From NCBI GenBank assembly GCA_002245135.1, contig NGBS01000587.1:186001-250000 (forward strand): a DNA stretch of 64,000 nt, given 5' to 3'. Shown here piece after piece: positions 48,501 to 59,986 of the stretch (its first letter is position 1; each line of letters begins with the position of its first letter). The translations under genes were made by a program, and so were the position numbers. The notes under the pieces were generated by a model, which made no database searches, was not told the DNA's origin, and worked only from the letters and a program-made list of their open reading frames with translations. This DNA is from Proteromonas lacertae. Taxonomy: Eukaryota; Sar; Bigyra; Opalinata; Proteromonadidae.

Positions 48501-51500
48501 ATTTTCTAATTCTTTTATATTTGCTGGATTAATTTCTTCTAAGGATGGAACTTCACATATTATTGTTGTTGTTGATATAAATATTCCATTTCTTACTGTA
48601 TCTTCACCAAATATACATTTTATTATTGTAGTATCTACATAATCATATCCATAAAATGTAATTATATTTCCTCCTTCTATTGGACCAGATAATGGAATAA
48701 TATTTGTAACTTTTGGTTTAGGAATAAATGAGTATTCTAACAAACTAAATACTTCTTCATTTTTATCAAATATTAATGTAAATGGTAATGTGGTTGATTC
48801 TTTCATTATTGGAGTAATACATTCCATTTGTGTAGTGGAAATATAAGCAGCTTCTGTCTTAATAATTTCATTATTATTCTTACTACCAAATACACAATAA
48901 GCTTGATCATTTACAAAATTATATCCGTTAATAATAACTGAACATTTACCTATTGTTGAACAAATAGATGGTGTTACAGATTCCAAATATATATTCTTTA
49001 TTACCACAAAATCCACTTCATTACTATAATCGTAATTATTAATTGTAACTGATAATTTATATTCTCTTTCTACATCGGTTGGTGCTTCACAATATATTGT
49101 CTTATTATTAACAAAATAAGCTGTTGTTATTATTGTATTAAATCTACATTTCAATTGATTTGATTGGATGAAATTATAACCAATCACTTCGATCTTTTCT
49201 TTTGAATTTAAAATTGCATATTTCTGTGTAATACTATCAATATGTGGTATTATTATAATATCTAATTCTAATGGTATTTCAGGTAAATATTCATCTTCAT
49301 TTATTGATACTCTTATGTAAAATTTATTATTATTTATATCATAAGATGGTAATACACAATACATTGTTGTTTCATTGATATAATATCCTTTACTGATATT
49401 TCCATTTATTTCACATGACAATAAGGGTGTATTTATTATATAAGTTCCTTTTATATACAACTTATATCCTTCGGTATTAGATATACTCAAATGTTGTGGA
49501 ATTAATTGATATGTAATAGGTGCTTTAATGTAATGATATAAGAATGGTAATAAATGGAAATCAACACCATTAAAACTAACTTTTGGTAGAATTGTACCTT
49601 CTTTATTAGACGCTGGAACAATACATTGTATTACAGTATCATTTATAAATATTCCATTTGTTCTAACTTCATTAAATTCACATACTAATGTTTCATTGTA
49701 GAAGTATTTACCAGTAATAGTAATAATTGTACCACCTTCAATAACACCTAGATTTGGTTTAAATGTATAAAATATTGGTAATGGATATATCGTATATGTG
49801 AATGATTTACTTCTAAAATTGACATAATTAGAAGATAATGATATTTGATATTGGCCTGGATATAATGGAGGTAATTTGCATAATGCATGTGTTGAATTAA
49901 TATAAGTTAATGGAGATATATAATCATCTAAAAAGCAGTTAAATGTGGCTGAGAAATCAATCCAATGAGATTCAATCATTACATAATTATTAGTATTTAC
50001 AGATCCTGATGTTGGATTGATACTTAATATTTCAGTTTCATTGATATATGTAAAATAAATACCAGAATCAGTATGTTTAATATTATACACCAATAAATCT
50101 ACACTCACTTTTCCAGTATTCATCCATTCAGGTGTAATACATTCAATTATATTTTCACTAACATATCTTCCATACACTTCAATAGTATTATTAAATAAAC
50201 AACTCAATCCATGTGGTGGATAATATACACCATATACTAATAATGGTGTTTTACCTGAAATAATACCATGAGTTGGTTGAATATAATTGATCTTTGGTTC
50301 ATATACATATTCAAACTCTATTAATGTATTGGTTGATTCTACTGAATTCCATTTAATACCTATTGTTACTATCTTTATATCAGATGGTGGAACTACACAT
50401 TCAATTATTTTATCAGATATAAAAGTCGCTTCTGATTCTTCCTCACCAAATAAACACTTTCAATTCAGTAGTATTGAAAAAGTGTTCTCCATAAATATTT
50501 ATCTTTCTTGTACTTTCAATCACAGCCATATCTGGAACACTTGAATAAATAGCTGGTACTATTTTATATTCATATTTCAATTGATTTGATATGAAATCTA
50601 TTCCATTATTACTGATTGATAAATCAACAATTCCATTTATATGTGGTGGTGATATACATAATACAGTTTCGTTATCTATATATTCAGCTGAGACTATTGT
50701 ATTATCAAATTTACAGGATAAATGTAAATTATCTTCAAATCCTTCTCCTGTTATTGTTACTTTTGTTGTTCCTATTTCTGTTCCATATTCTGGATATAAT
50801 GATTCTAAATTGATTGATTTGAAATAAACGAATGGTTTATTATCTGTTAATGAAATAAAATCAATTCCATTTAATGATATTTGTAATGAAATAACTTGTG
50901 GTTTTTCAACGTTTGGCACTTTACATACAATATGAGTGGATGATAAATATAAACCAGTTACAATCATATCATTACCGAATCTACATATTATTGTATTTGT
51001 ATTGATGAAATACTCTCCATAAACATCAACCTTATAATCTCCTTTGATTGGACCAGATAATGGAATGATTTGTTTAATGAATGGTGGAACAATGAAATGA
51101 TATTTCAATGTAGAATGTGTATAACTTAATATTTCATTATCTATTGTATGATATACAACTTTTACATCAACTACAGCTTCATGTAATCTTGATGGAGTAA
51201 TACAAGTTAATGTGGTTGTATTGATTATTGTAGCTTCAACTGTATAATTATCAAATATACATCTCAAACCTAAGTTTGAATTAAAGTTCTTTCCTGTAAT
51301 AACAACTTCAGTATTTCCTTCAATACATCCAAAATGTGGAGTTATTGTATATAATTCTACACTTGGATATAATGTGAAATAGAATTCTTCTTCATTATAT
51401 TGTACTTGATTATTTGATACATAAACAGGTAATTTTTGAATTTCACCACCATTATCAACTATTAATGAATTTGGAATTCTACACTTAATAGTTGTTGTAT

Positions 51501-54500
51501 TTATATAATAAGGAATAACAGTAATATTGTTAATTAAACATGATAAATTAGAACTATAAATGAAATTATTACCATATATTGTAATATCTGTATCAATAAA
51601 ATAGGTTGAAGATGGTGGAACTAATGAAGTAATAACTGGCAAATCACCATAAGTAAAATTGAAAGACTTTTCAAGCCAGTTTGATCCATCAACGGAAACT
51701 TCTAACTTATAAACACCAGCAATGTAAGGAGGTAATTCACATTGTATTGTTTTATTGTTAATAAATATTGCTTCAATGATTAATATTTCATCTAATCTAC
51801 ATAGCATTGATTCTGAATTAGGGAATAAAGATCCATAGATTTCAACAGGAATTGAATAGTTTGAACAACCAACTGATGGATAGATCGATTCTAAAATAGG
51901 ATGTTCAATAAACTGGAATACAATTGAACTGTAAATAATAGGTAATCCACCAATTGATATACCAAATCTAACTGGACCAACAGCTGCAAATGGTGTTTCA
52001 CAAGTAAGTTCTTCTGGAGATAGATAATTACCTGATGTTTTATAATGTTCACCAAATATACATACTACTTCACCTGGATAGAAATTATCACCTTCTATTA
52101 ATATTGTACTTCCACCTGATGATGGTACTGTGGATGGTGTAATTGCTCTGATTGAAAATGCTCTCATTATTCTATAGGTAATATTCTCATGGTTATAATC
52201 TACTAAATTATTAGTAACTGTTAGTTCATAAGATGTTAATGTGTTTACTATTGGAGTGCAATAAATATCAGTTTCATTGACAAATGTTGCTAATGATAAT
52301 ATCAATCCAAATCTACAACTTAATTCATGTGAATATTTGAAGTTCTTACCATGCTACATGAACTGGAATTGGTCTATTTAACCAACCAAACTCTGGCTCG
52401 ATATAATCAATAACTGGATCATCTTCATATATAAAATTCAATACATTACTGATTGGATCTTTCTTGTTAATTGATAAATAGATTTGACATATTGATTCTT
52501 CATCATCATCATCATCTGATTTTGGAGCTGGAGGTGTAATACATGTAACTTCTGATTGTGACATATAAGCAGCAGTTGTTATAATACCATTCATATGACA
52601 ATAATACACAGTATCTTGTTTATATTCAAATCCTTTCACTATTACAGATGTTCCACCTAATTTACTACCATGAGAAGGTAATAGCATTTCAGCTGATGAT
52701 GTTTCTTCAAAGGCAAATAAGAATCTGTATTTTGTATATGAATATCCATTTATAGCAATTGTTAATGTAATGTAAGACTCATTTCTTGGTTGAATTAAAC
52801 ATTGTACTGAATCTTTAGTAACATTTACAGCTTCACTATATTCTTCATTGTTTATTACACATTCAATTCGTTTATCAGTTGGAATATTATCTCCATTGAT
52901 TGTAACTACTGTTGAATTAACTTGATTTCCTACTACTGGAATAATATTATATAAATTAGGTGGAGTATAACAATTCAATCCATTTGATACTTTGAAGTTA
53001 TGATAAGGTGATCTTATTATCACATCAGTTACACCATTACATTCTTCTGGAACAATACAGACAAATGTAGTTGAATTAATAAAAATACCTTCAGCATCAA
53101 TACCATAAATATTGCACATAAATTTAACTGAATAATCAAAACCTTCTCCATGAATGGTGATTGGCACTTGAATTCCTGATGGAACTTCTGCTGGTGTAAT
53201 TGACATAATACCTGTTGAATGAATTACTTCTAATTGTTGAACACTTTCAATATATTCAAATCCATTTATTGATACACCAATTGTATAGAATCCAGCTTCA
53301 ATATTTGAGTCAAATGGACACTTAACATAACTTGAATTAACATATATTGCAGGATAAATATAGACATTGTCATTACTATCATCAACATTATTATATCTAC
53401 ATAATAATGTATTTGAATCAATCATATCATTCACATATACTTGAATATATTGTGATGATAAATGTGAAGTTGCATCTATTTTAGTTGGTTCAAAATATCT
53501 CAATGATGGTGTATCAATATAGAATAATGGTAATGAGTTAGAATAATAAACATCATCATTGCTGATTGAAACATAATACATTCCATTTGGTAATTCTGGT
53601 AATTCACATAATAGACTAGTTTCATTGATATAGACTCCTTCACTTAATATTTTATTTATTTGACAATTTAAAGTTGTTGTATTGAATATATTCTCTCCAT
53701 ATACTATCAGATTTGAACCACCTTGATTATATATTATTGAATGCGATGTATATTTAATTACTGGTTCATTTCTATATTCCACTTCACCTACATAAATAAT
53801 ATCTCTTCGGTTGATTGATAATTCTATTGTATAATTACCAACTGTTAATTTTGATGGTAATATACACTTCACTATTACTTCATTGTTTTCTTCACTATTC
53901 TGTGTTTGTGGAATGACAAAATCCTCACCAATCTTACACATTAATTGTGCACTAAAATATAAATCACTTACTTTCATTGTTATTACATTTCCTCCACCAG
54001 ATAATGGTACAAATTCAGGAATAGTAACATTATCAATAGTTGGTAAATTTACATAAGAATATGTTATTATTTTATCATTTTCACTTTCATGAGCATTATT
54101 AAATGTTATTGAAACTATCACATCTTGAGTTTGATTGGTTTGTGGTGTATTAACAACAATTGTTGTACTGTTTATAACTTGTGGATTAATTCCATTTCCA
54201 ACATCACCAAACTTCACATTTAATGTATTAATACTAAAGAAATTCTCACCATAAACATATATAGATGTATTTCCATTAATAGATCCAAAATAAGGACGAA
54301 TACTTGTTAATTTTGGAGTTAAATATAAATATAATTCATATGAATTACTCCAATATTTTATATTATCAGTTATTCTAAACAAACTGACTTTTGAATACTT
54401 CAAAGTTGGTGTTTTACATGATAAGAATGTATCATTCACTCTATTAGCTTCAACTATTTCATTAATACCAAACTGACAGTATAATTGTTGTTCAAACACA

Positions 54501-57218
54501 TCCAAATTTGACACTTCCACTAATAATTCATTATTTTCATTAATTGGTATTGATGTTGGATATAATGACATAATATTTGGTGTTTCTTCTAAACCTTCAG
54601 ATATATAGAAATCAAAAGTCCATTCTTCTGAAACAGATTCATCTTGAGAATCAATGAAACTAACAGTATATGAATTACCACCATAATATAAGTGTTTTTG
54701 TGTATAAAACATATTATTTAAAACATTTGTTACATCTGAAGCTATTCCATCAATATAGTAGTAACTTTCTTCTTCATTGTATTTAATACTCTTTATAGAT
54801 GAATCTTCTTCAATATTTATATAACTGTTGTTTCTATCAGGTTGTATTCTAACATGAATAATATCATCAGAATTAATATTATATAATGAGAATATTCCAA
54901 TCTTAATCTTTCTTTCTTCTGGTAATTTAAGGCTTGGTGAATCATCAGATGGTAAAATAGTTATATTAAACTCAACGTAATCATAAGTAGATTCCCAATC
55001 ATCTATTTCTGAGTCAAATCCAGTGTCATTCACTGTGATAATTAACACATCATTACCATTCCAATTCTCTTTAGTTACATAGGTGATATTTGATATTAAT
55101 TCATTGATTACACTTGTTTTACCTTTTACTGTAACTGTTTTAGTATTTGAATAATCACCATCCAATAATATTACATTACTATAATCATCAATTTCAGCCA
55201 ATGAAAATGAATTATTCAAATTGTGTAATTCCATAGTCATAATAATTACATTATCATATTCAACTGGTACTTCATTATCAACATCAACTATTTCAAATCC
55301 TAATATATAATTAGGAGTGTCTTCTAAACCAACATATGGTGTTGGATATATAACAGTTATTTTATCATTCACTTTAGATATATTTATAGTAATATTACCT
55401 CTTGCTGTCATTGGACCTCCTTTGCCATAATTACCTAAATCAGAAACAAATATATCAATAACATCAACTCCATTGTAATTAGGATTTGGTATATACAATA
55501 CTTTCAGATAAAGCATTCTCTATATCAATCTGTTTACCTATAATTCTAACTTTATTACTATTATCATTATTGCCTTCAATAAATCTCAAATTATTATTTG
55601 ATGATAATATTATTCTACCATTATTAATAGTTAATGTAACATCAAGATCTCCATTCACTATATCAGCTTCATCATCTCTTATTAATATTCTTTCTAAATA
55701 TAATAATTCATCTTCTTTAATATCATAAGATGCTCTTGTTGTAATACGAGGTGGTTGATTATCAATAACAAATGGAGCCACTACTAATGAACCACCAGTA
55801 AATCCATCTAATTGATTCTTAAACTCATGCCATTCAGTGTTGATATTATCACCTACATATCTCCATTGTAAAACAGCATGATGATTTCCTCGTCTTAATG
55901 ATAGAATCATCTTACCTTTTATTACTTCTCTTATTCTTGTTAAATCCATTGAATATGTTGATGATTCTCTGTATGGTAAATTATCAATAACCACTCTAAA
56001 TATTATTGTATCCCATCTTTCATAATCCCAAAAATCAAACGTGGTTTGATCAATTCTACCAAGTGTTACGAAATATTCAAATATTAATGTAGTATGATCT
56101 CCAGCTTTAAAGTTCAATTCTGCACCATTAACATTCAACCAATCATCATCTTTATTATTATTATTATTATTGATACTTTCTACTTTGAAATTACCATCAA
56201 ATGGTTTTGTAGCAATGAAATTAGATTCAACTGACAATATTGTACCAGATGAAAAACCATCTAAAAATGAATGTAAAGTGCTCCAACCATACACAGAATC
56301 ACCATCCATCTTCCACTGAACAGATATATTATGATTTCCACCAGTTAAATATATATGAAACTTCTTAGACATATAAGCTGATTTATATGTCTTTGTATTA
56401 GAATTGAAAATGCTAGATGATTCTCTGTAAGGTATATTATCTATCACAAGTCTGGTTTGAAGAATATCATGCCCTTTTAACAGATCATTACCAGGTGCTT
56501 CAAATGGTCTAGCGAAGAATGAATAAAAACAGGTAATTTTACTATCTTCAAGTATATAAAAATCGAAATTAAAACCTTCTATATTGATCCATTTATTCTG
56601 TTCTTTTATGGTTGATTTTAAGGTTGGTTGAATAGCTTTGTAGAAGTTAGAATGAGCTTGTACTGATAACCATCTGGTTCCACCATATCCATTGTTTATA
56701 GAAGGATCACTTCTCCAACTAATAACAAATTCACCAAATGCTTTCCATTGTATTTTTACTGTATGATTACCAGCTTTTAGTATCTTTGATACGTGTCCTT
56801 CTACATTAGTTCCTGCATTCTCAAATGAACTGTAAGCACTAGCATGACTTCCTGAAGATCTAACTGGTGTAGAATCAAATACTATTCTACATTCTACATA
56901 ATCTCCTATTCCACTTTCTTTTTGTCGTTCATTGAGAAAATCACCTCCAGGATGGTAGGGTTTATCAGCAAATACATTAACTAAATAACTAGCGGTAACA
57001 GGAGTTTCTTCATCAAGTTCAAAATCTACTAGTGAGTCTGGAATATCTTCCCATATTCCTTTTGATGACAAAATTGCACTTGACAAAGGATGAGTACTCC
57101 AAATAGATTCTATTTCGATAAAATAATATATTATACCTGTAACATTACTACAAGAACTTAATATTAATATGTATAGTAAAAGCAATAAATTGAAAGAATG
57201 AAGTGTCATTATACACAT
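30537..57218 (-). CDS. Giant IPT/TIG-repeat multi-pass membrane protein (~8,890 aa)
   Basis: One intronless gene. Signal peptide: MCIMTLHSFNLLLLLYILIL. Residues ~30-520 hold three related beta-sandwich repeats (KIQWKAFGEFVISW, SVQWKMDGDSVYGW, LQWRYVGD). Cadherin-like repeats follow (PPRITTRASY, YIPNPNYNGVDVIDIF). About 70 IPT/TIG domains span ~870-6670 (PxxGxxxGGTxVxIxGxNF, CxFG, CxSPPH). GCC2/GCC3-like cysteine-rich repeats span ~6670-7320 (CPRGTWCPLYG, CPAGHSC), then one more TIG and a ~650-residue ectodomain. About ten membrane spans lie at ~7995-8520. A cytoplasmic tail with three LWLSKAR-type motifs ends in PPPPPPRK and TGA. Nine one-base insertions break the frame, near 55503, 52352, 50456, 47304, 47028, 40749, 40666, 36412 and 36251. 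It is probably a cell-surface adhesion or recognition receptor; ligand unknown. Confidence 0.85.
35664..36602 (-). repeat. Parent copy of the 938-bp segmental duplication
   Basis: Partner of 28657-29594. This copy lies in the cysteine-rich region of the giant gene and is continuous with it on both sides. It carries one extra T at 36251 and one extra base at 36411-36413 compared with the duplicate; both coincide with the two frame breaks here. Confidence 0.9.
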
Positions 57219-57695
57219 TTCTCTTCAAGTTCGTATCCTCCTATGAGAGATAGAATTATAAAAATATTTTATATATATAAATAAGCATACAATGACTTTA
57301 AATATAGATAAAAAGAAAAGCACGTTCAGACACTTTCTTGGTTTGATTAGTAAGGAAATGACTGAACACCAGTTACGTTAGACAAACCTTTTATCAAACA
57401 TTAATTTTTCATTTTTATTTTTCTCTTCATTTAAAATACAAAATAACTTAAAGTATCACTAAAATGCTTTAAATATATACGCAATGTAAATACAAATGTC
57501 AATTATTCATTTTACAACACTTGTACATTCTATAATCTATTATAAAGAAGAGTTTCTACTTTCTTCTGCTTAATTAGCATTGAGGATTATTCGTTGTACA
57601 TTTATTGATTAATAAAAACACTCACATAATTAGTTAATACCAAATCAGTATTCAAGCTTACATTAAATAATATCTTCTTCTATTTCATTTCAGCG
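57219..57695. promoter_or_regulatory. Divergent promoter region, giant gene and TRAPPC2
   Basis: 477 bp between two divergent start codons. It is AT-rich with no gene or repeat that I can support. Confidence 0.5.
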
Positions 57696-58242
57696 ATGGT
57701 TAAGCCAGTTGTTTTTATGATTGTTAAAGATAGTAGACCAATATATACATATCAGTTCCAAAATCAAACAGCTGAAGTATTGTATTTGACATGATTAGTC
57801 TATAGTCCCAAGATAAACCTTATTTAAATCAATTTATACTACATTCATCGTTGGATAATATTGAACAGATGCAGTTAACATCCACTCAACCGTATCAACA
57901 AATCTATATATTCTCTGCAGATATCTTAAAGTAGTGGATTCTTTCAATAATCTACATGTATCTGCGTATGTTACAGCAGGAAATATCCTTTTTTGTGATA
58001 TGTAGTTAAAATTTCTTAATCCTATTTATCTGCCATTTTGTTATTATTGCATGGTGATAATGATGAAGATAATATATATGATTTCTTTAAAAGAGTTCAT
58101 GAGAGATATGTGAAAGTATAAAAGATTTATGTAATATTTCTATAGATGATTATGAATCCATTTTATGAATTAGATCCAGTCATTCGTTCTGATAATTTCA
58201 ATACCAAAAGTGCAAGATCTAGCAAAGAAGTATTTTAGTTAA
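57696..58242 (+). CDS. TRAPPC2: TRAPP complex subunit 2 (sedlin)
   Basis: Core longin-fold subunit of TRAPP, the tethering and Rab-activating complex of ER-Golgi traffic. Spliced reading: MVKPVVFMIVKDSRPIYTY, then PYLNQFILHSSLD, YLKVVDSFNNLHVSAYVTAG, LLLHGDNDEDNIYDFFKRV, MNPFYELDPVIRSDNFNTK and VQDLAKKYFS. This matches sedlin along its whole ~140 residues (LNQFIAHAALD, VSAFVTAG and MNPFYEPNSPIRS in animals). GT-AG introns are 57777-57805, 57892-57920 and 58116-58145. A fourth, at 57983, begins ATATCCTTTT and looks U12-type. One extra A in the AAAA at 58206-58209 breaks the frame near the end; without it the protein ends KKYFS and TAA at 58240. No open frame of even 60 residues survives unspliced, so the gene is easily missed. 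Confidence 0.86.
57983..58029 (+). other. Probable U12-type (minor spliceosome) intron
   Basis: The TRAPPC2 frame runs into a stop after VTAG, so an intron is required, yet no GT-AG pair fits. The 5' end ATATCCTTTT equals the AT-AC-class U12 donor. TTTCTTAAT at 58012-58020 is one base from the U12 branch consensus TTCCTTAAY, with the acceptor expected 10-15 nt on. Joining A(57982) to CTGCCATTTTG keeps the exact number of residues between VTAG and LLLHG. The 3' end would then be AT rather than AC, which is unusual, so the acceptor is uncertain by a few bases. Confidence 0.55.
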
Positions 58243-58341
58243 ATTATTATATATAAACTGTTATTCTTAATACATTGTATTAATATTTAAAAACATAAAC
58301 TGAATTTACATACGAATAAATAATTATATTCCCTATTTAAT

Positions 58342-58591
58342 TTATTCTGCCTCATTTTCTGTATTCTTGATATTATTTGCTTTATTTTGTTGTAATTGTG
58401 CTAATCTTCTTTGTCTTCCCATTCTTGCTACTTCTTCTTGGTGTAATTCATATTCTAAACGTTTTTCAGGATCAGTATATCTTGGTATTAAAATAACTCC
58501 TACAATATATCAATATATGCATACCTGATATAATAGCTGCTGGAACAGCTACAAACAGCATTCTTAGCCAGAGTTTTTTATTCAAAATCAT
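58342..58591 (-). CDS. Small single-pass membrane protein, possible UQCC3/CBP4-like assembly factor
   Basis: Two exons split by a 25-nt intron (58500-58524) encode 74 residues. The sequence begins MILNKKLWLRMLFVAVPAAI, continues with a hydrophobic span through IISGVILIP, then RYTDPEKRLEYELHQEEVAR and a charged helical C-terminus. An N-terminal aromatic-basic patch, one span, a Y/T-x-P-E turn and a Gln/Arg-rich helix are the outline of CBP4/UQCC3, the complex III assembly factors of the mitochondrial inner membrane. Similarity at this size is weak, so the name is tentative. An in-frame stop lies upstream of the ATG. The start codon is only 22 bp from the divergent SET gene's start. Confidence 0.6.
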
Positions 58592-58613
58592 CCAAGCTTT
58601 CTTCAAACCTAAG

Positions 58614-59903
58614 ATGTTATTTTATTTAATATTGCTGTTATTCTTTGTCTGTGAAGCTTTTGCACAGGGTGCTAAAGAATATGAGAAAATGATAAATTGG
58701 TTGAACCAGAATGGCGGTAAAGTAAACTCATTAGCACTAATGCCCAGTGGTGGAAGATACTTTTTATCTTCAACAGTTAATAGAGATTATGGATCAACAG
58801 TTTGTGAAATTCCTATTGATTTAGTTATATGTAGAGAGACAATTCTAAAATACCCATTATTTAAGGAATATAAAGATTTAAACGACAAAGCATTGATTAT
58901 GGCTTTTATACACTATGCTTATTATTACAACAAAAATACATCCTTTGCACCAATTATGAATACATTAAATCCAAACATTAGAAGTCCATTTATTTATTCT
59001 CAAGAGAATAAAGATAAAATAAAATCTGTTTTACCAATGTTCGACCAAAAATTTAATGAATTAAACAAAAATCTAAATACTGTATATGGAACAATAATTT
59101 TGAAACATCCAGAAGTTTATGGCAATCTATCAGATACAGCAAGAATAACTAGCGAATTAACCTTCGTAGCAACGGTTACAGAAGTTCAAACATTCTCAGA
59201 TATACAAGGATATGAAGGGATAGTATTTATTCCAATATTAGCAGATTCAAGAGAAGTTTACAGTTCATTTACTCCTTTCTATAACAAAGAAACAAAGACC
59301 TTTTCATCTAAAATAAGGTTTACCCCTCAAAATGGTATGATTGGTGTTACTCATTTTAATGATCCTATGGAATGTGATATTGAATCGTTTATTTATTTCA
59401 ACCAAATTCCTGATGTTAGTATTGCGTGTGCTGATATTGTTATTTTACCTGAATATAGAGAAGGTGAAAGAATAGTAGAATCTAAAAGAAGAAGAGCGTA
59501 TGTGAGATTAGGTATATCAGATTCAGTAGAGAATGTTTTATATAAGTTTAGATTATCAATTCATAATCCTTTACCTAACAAACTATTAATGTATGCTAGA
59601 TTATATTCTGCTAATGAATTTAATATTGATACAATTGTAAATGAACCATATCAACCAGTGTCAATAGAAAATGAATATAGAGCTTTGAAATTCTTAAGAA
59701 GAGAATTAATGAAGATTGAAGATGGTTTTCCAACTACTTTAGAGTATGATCAGAAGAAATTAAGTGAAGTGGAAGTAAAAACTGTTTATGATTTAGAAGA
59801 TAGAGAGACATTGAAGTTTGTAGTTGGTTTTAAAACTACAATTCGTCAAGGATTGAATGAGATTGAGAAGAGATGGGAAAGATTATTATATTCTGACCTT
59901 TAA
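58614..59903 (+). CDS. Secreted/ER SET-domain-like protein with LSMT C-lobe (degenerate)
   Basis: A 429-residue intronless protein with signal peptide MLFYLILLLFFVCEAFA. The start of the SET core is recognisable: MINWLNQNGGKVNSLALM, GGRYFLSSTVNRDYGSTVCEIP, as in SETD3/SETD6/Rubisco LSMT (GGRGLxAxxxIxxGExLLxIP). The C-lobe is clear too: ENEYRALKFLRRELMKIEDG, FPTTLEYDQKKLSEVEVKT (family: NExxALxxL, YPTTLEED). The SAM/substrate motifs DxxNHxx and GEExxxxYG are not visible; that region reads ILADSREVYSSF and IGVTHFNDP. It has therefore probably lost methyltransferase activity, or uses other residues. A signal peptide is unusual for this normally cytosolic or plastid family. It shares a 22-bp start-to-start gap with the gene on its left. 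Confidence 0.72.
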   Translation: MLFYLILLLFFVCEAFAQGAKEYEKMINWLNQNGGKVNSLALMPSGGRYFLSSTVNRDYGSTVCEIPIDLVICRETILKYPLFKEYKDLNDKALIMAFIHYAYYYNKNTSFAPIMNTLNPNIRSPFIYSQENKDKIKSVLPMFDQKFNELNKNLNTVYGTIILKHPEVYGNLSDTARITSELTFVATVTEVQTFSDIQGYEGIVFIPILADSREVYSSFTPFYNKETKTFSSKIRFTPQNGMIGVTHFNDPMECDIESFIYFNQIPDVSIACADIVILPEYREGERIVESKRRRAYVRLGISDSVENVLYKFRLSIHNPLPNKLLMYARLYSANEFNIDTIVNEPYQPVSIENEYRALKFLRRELMKIEDGFPTTLEYDQKKLSEVEVKTVYDLEDRETLKFVVGFKTTIRQGLNEIEKRWERLLYSDL

Positions 59904-59986
59904 ATTTGAACACTTATACTTTAATAATAATAATGACTTTAATTTTTTATTTCTATTAGTTAAAAACACAATGTTAAATAATTAAT

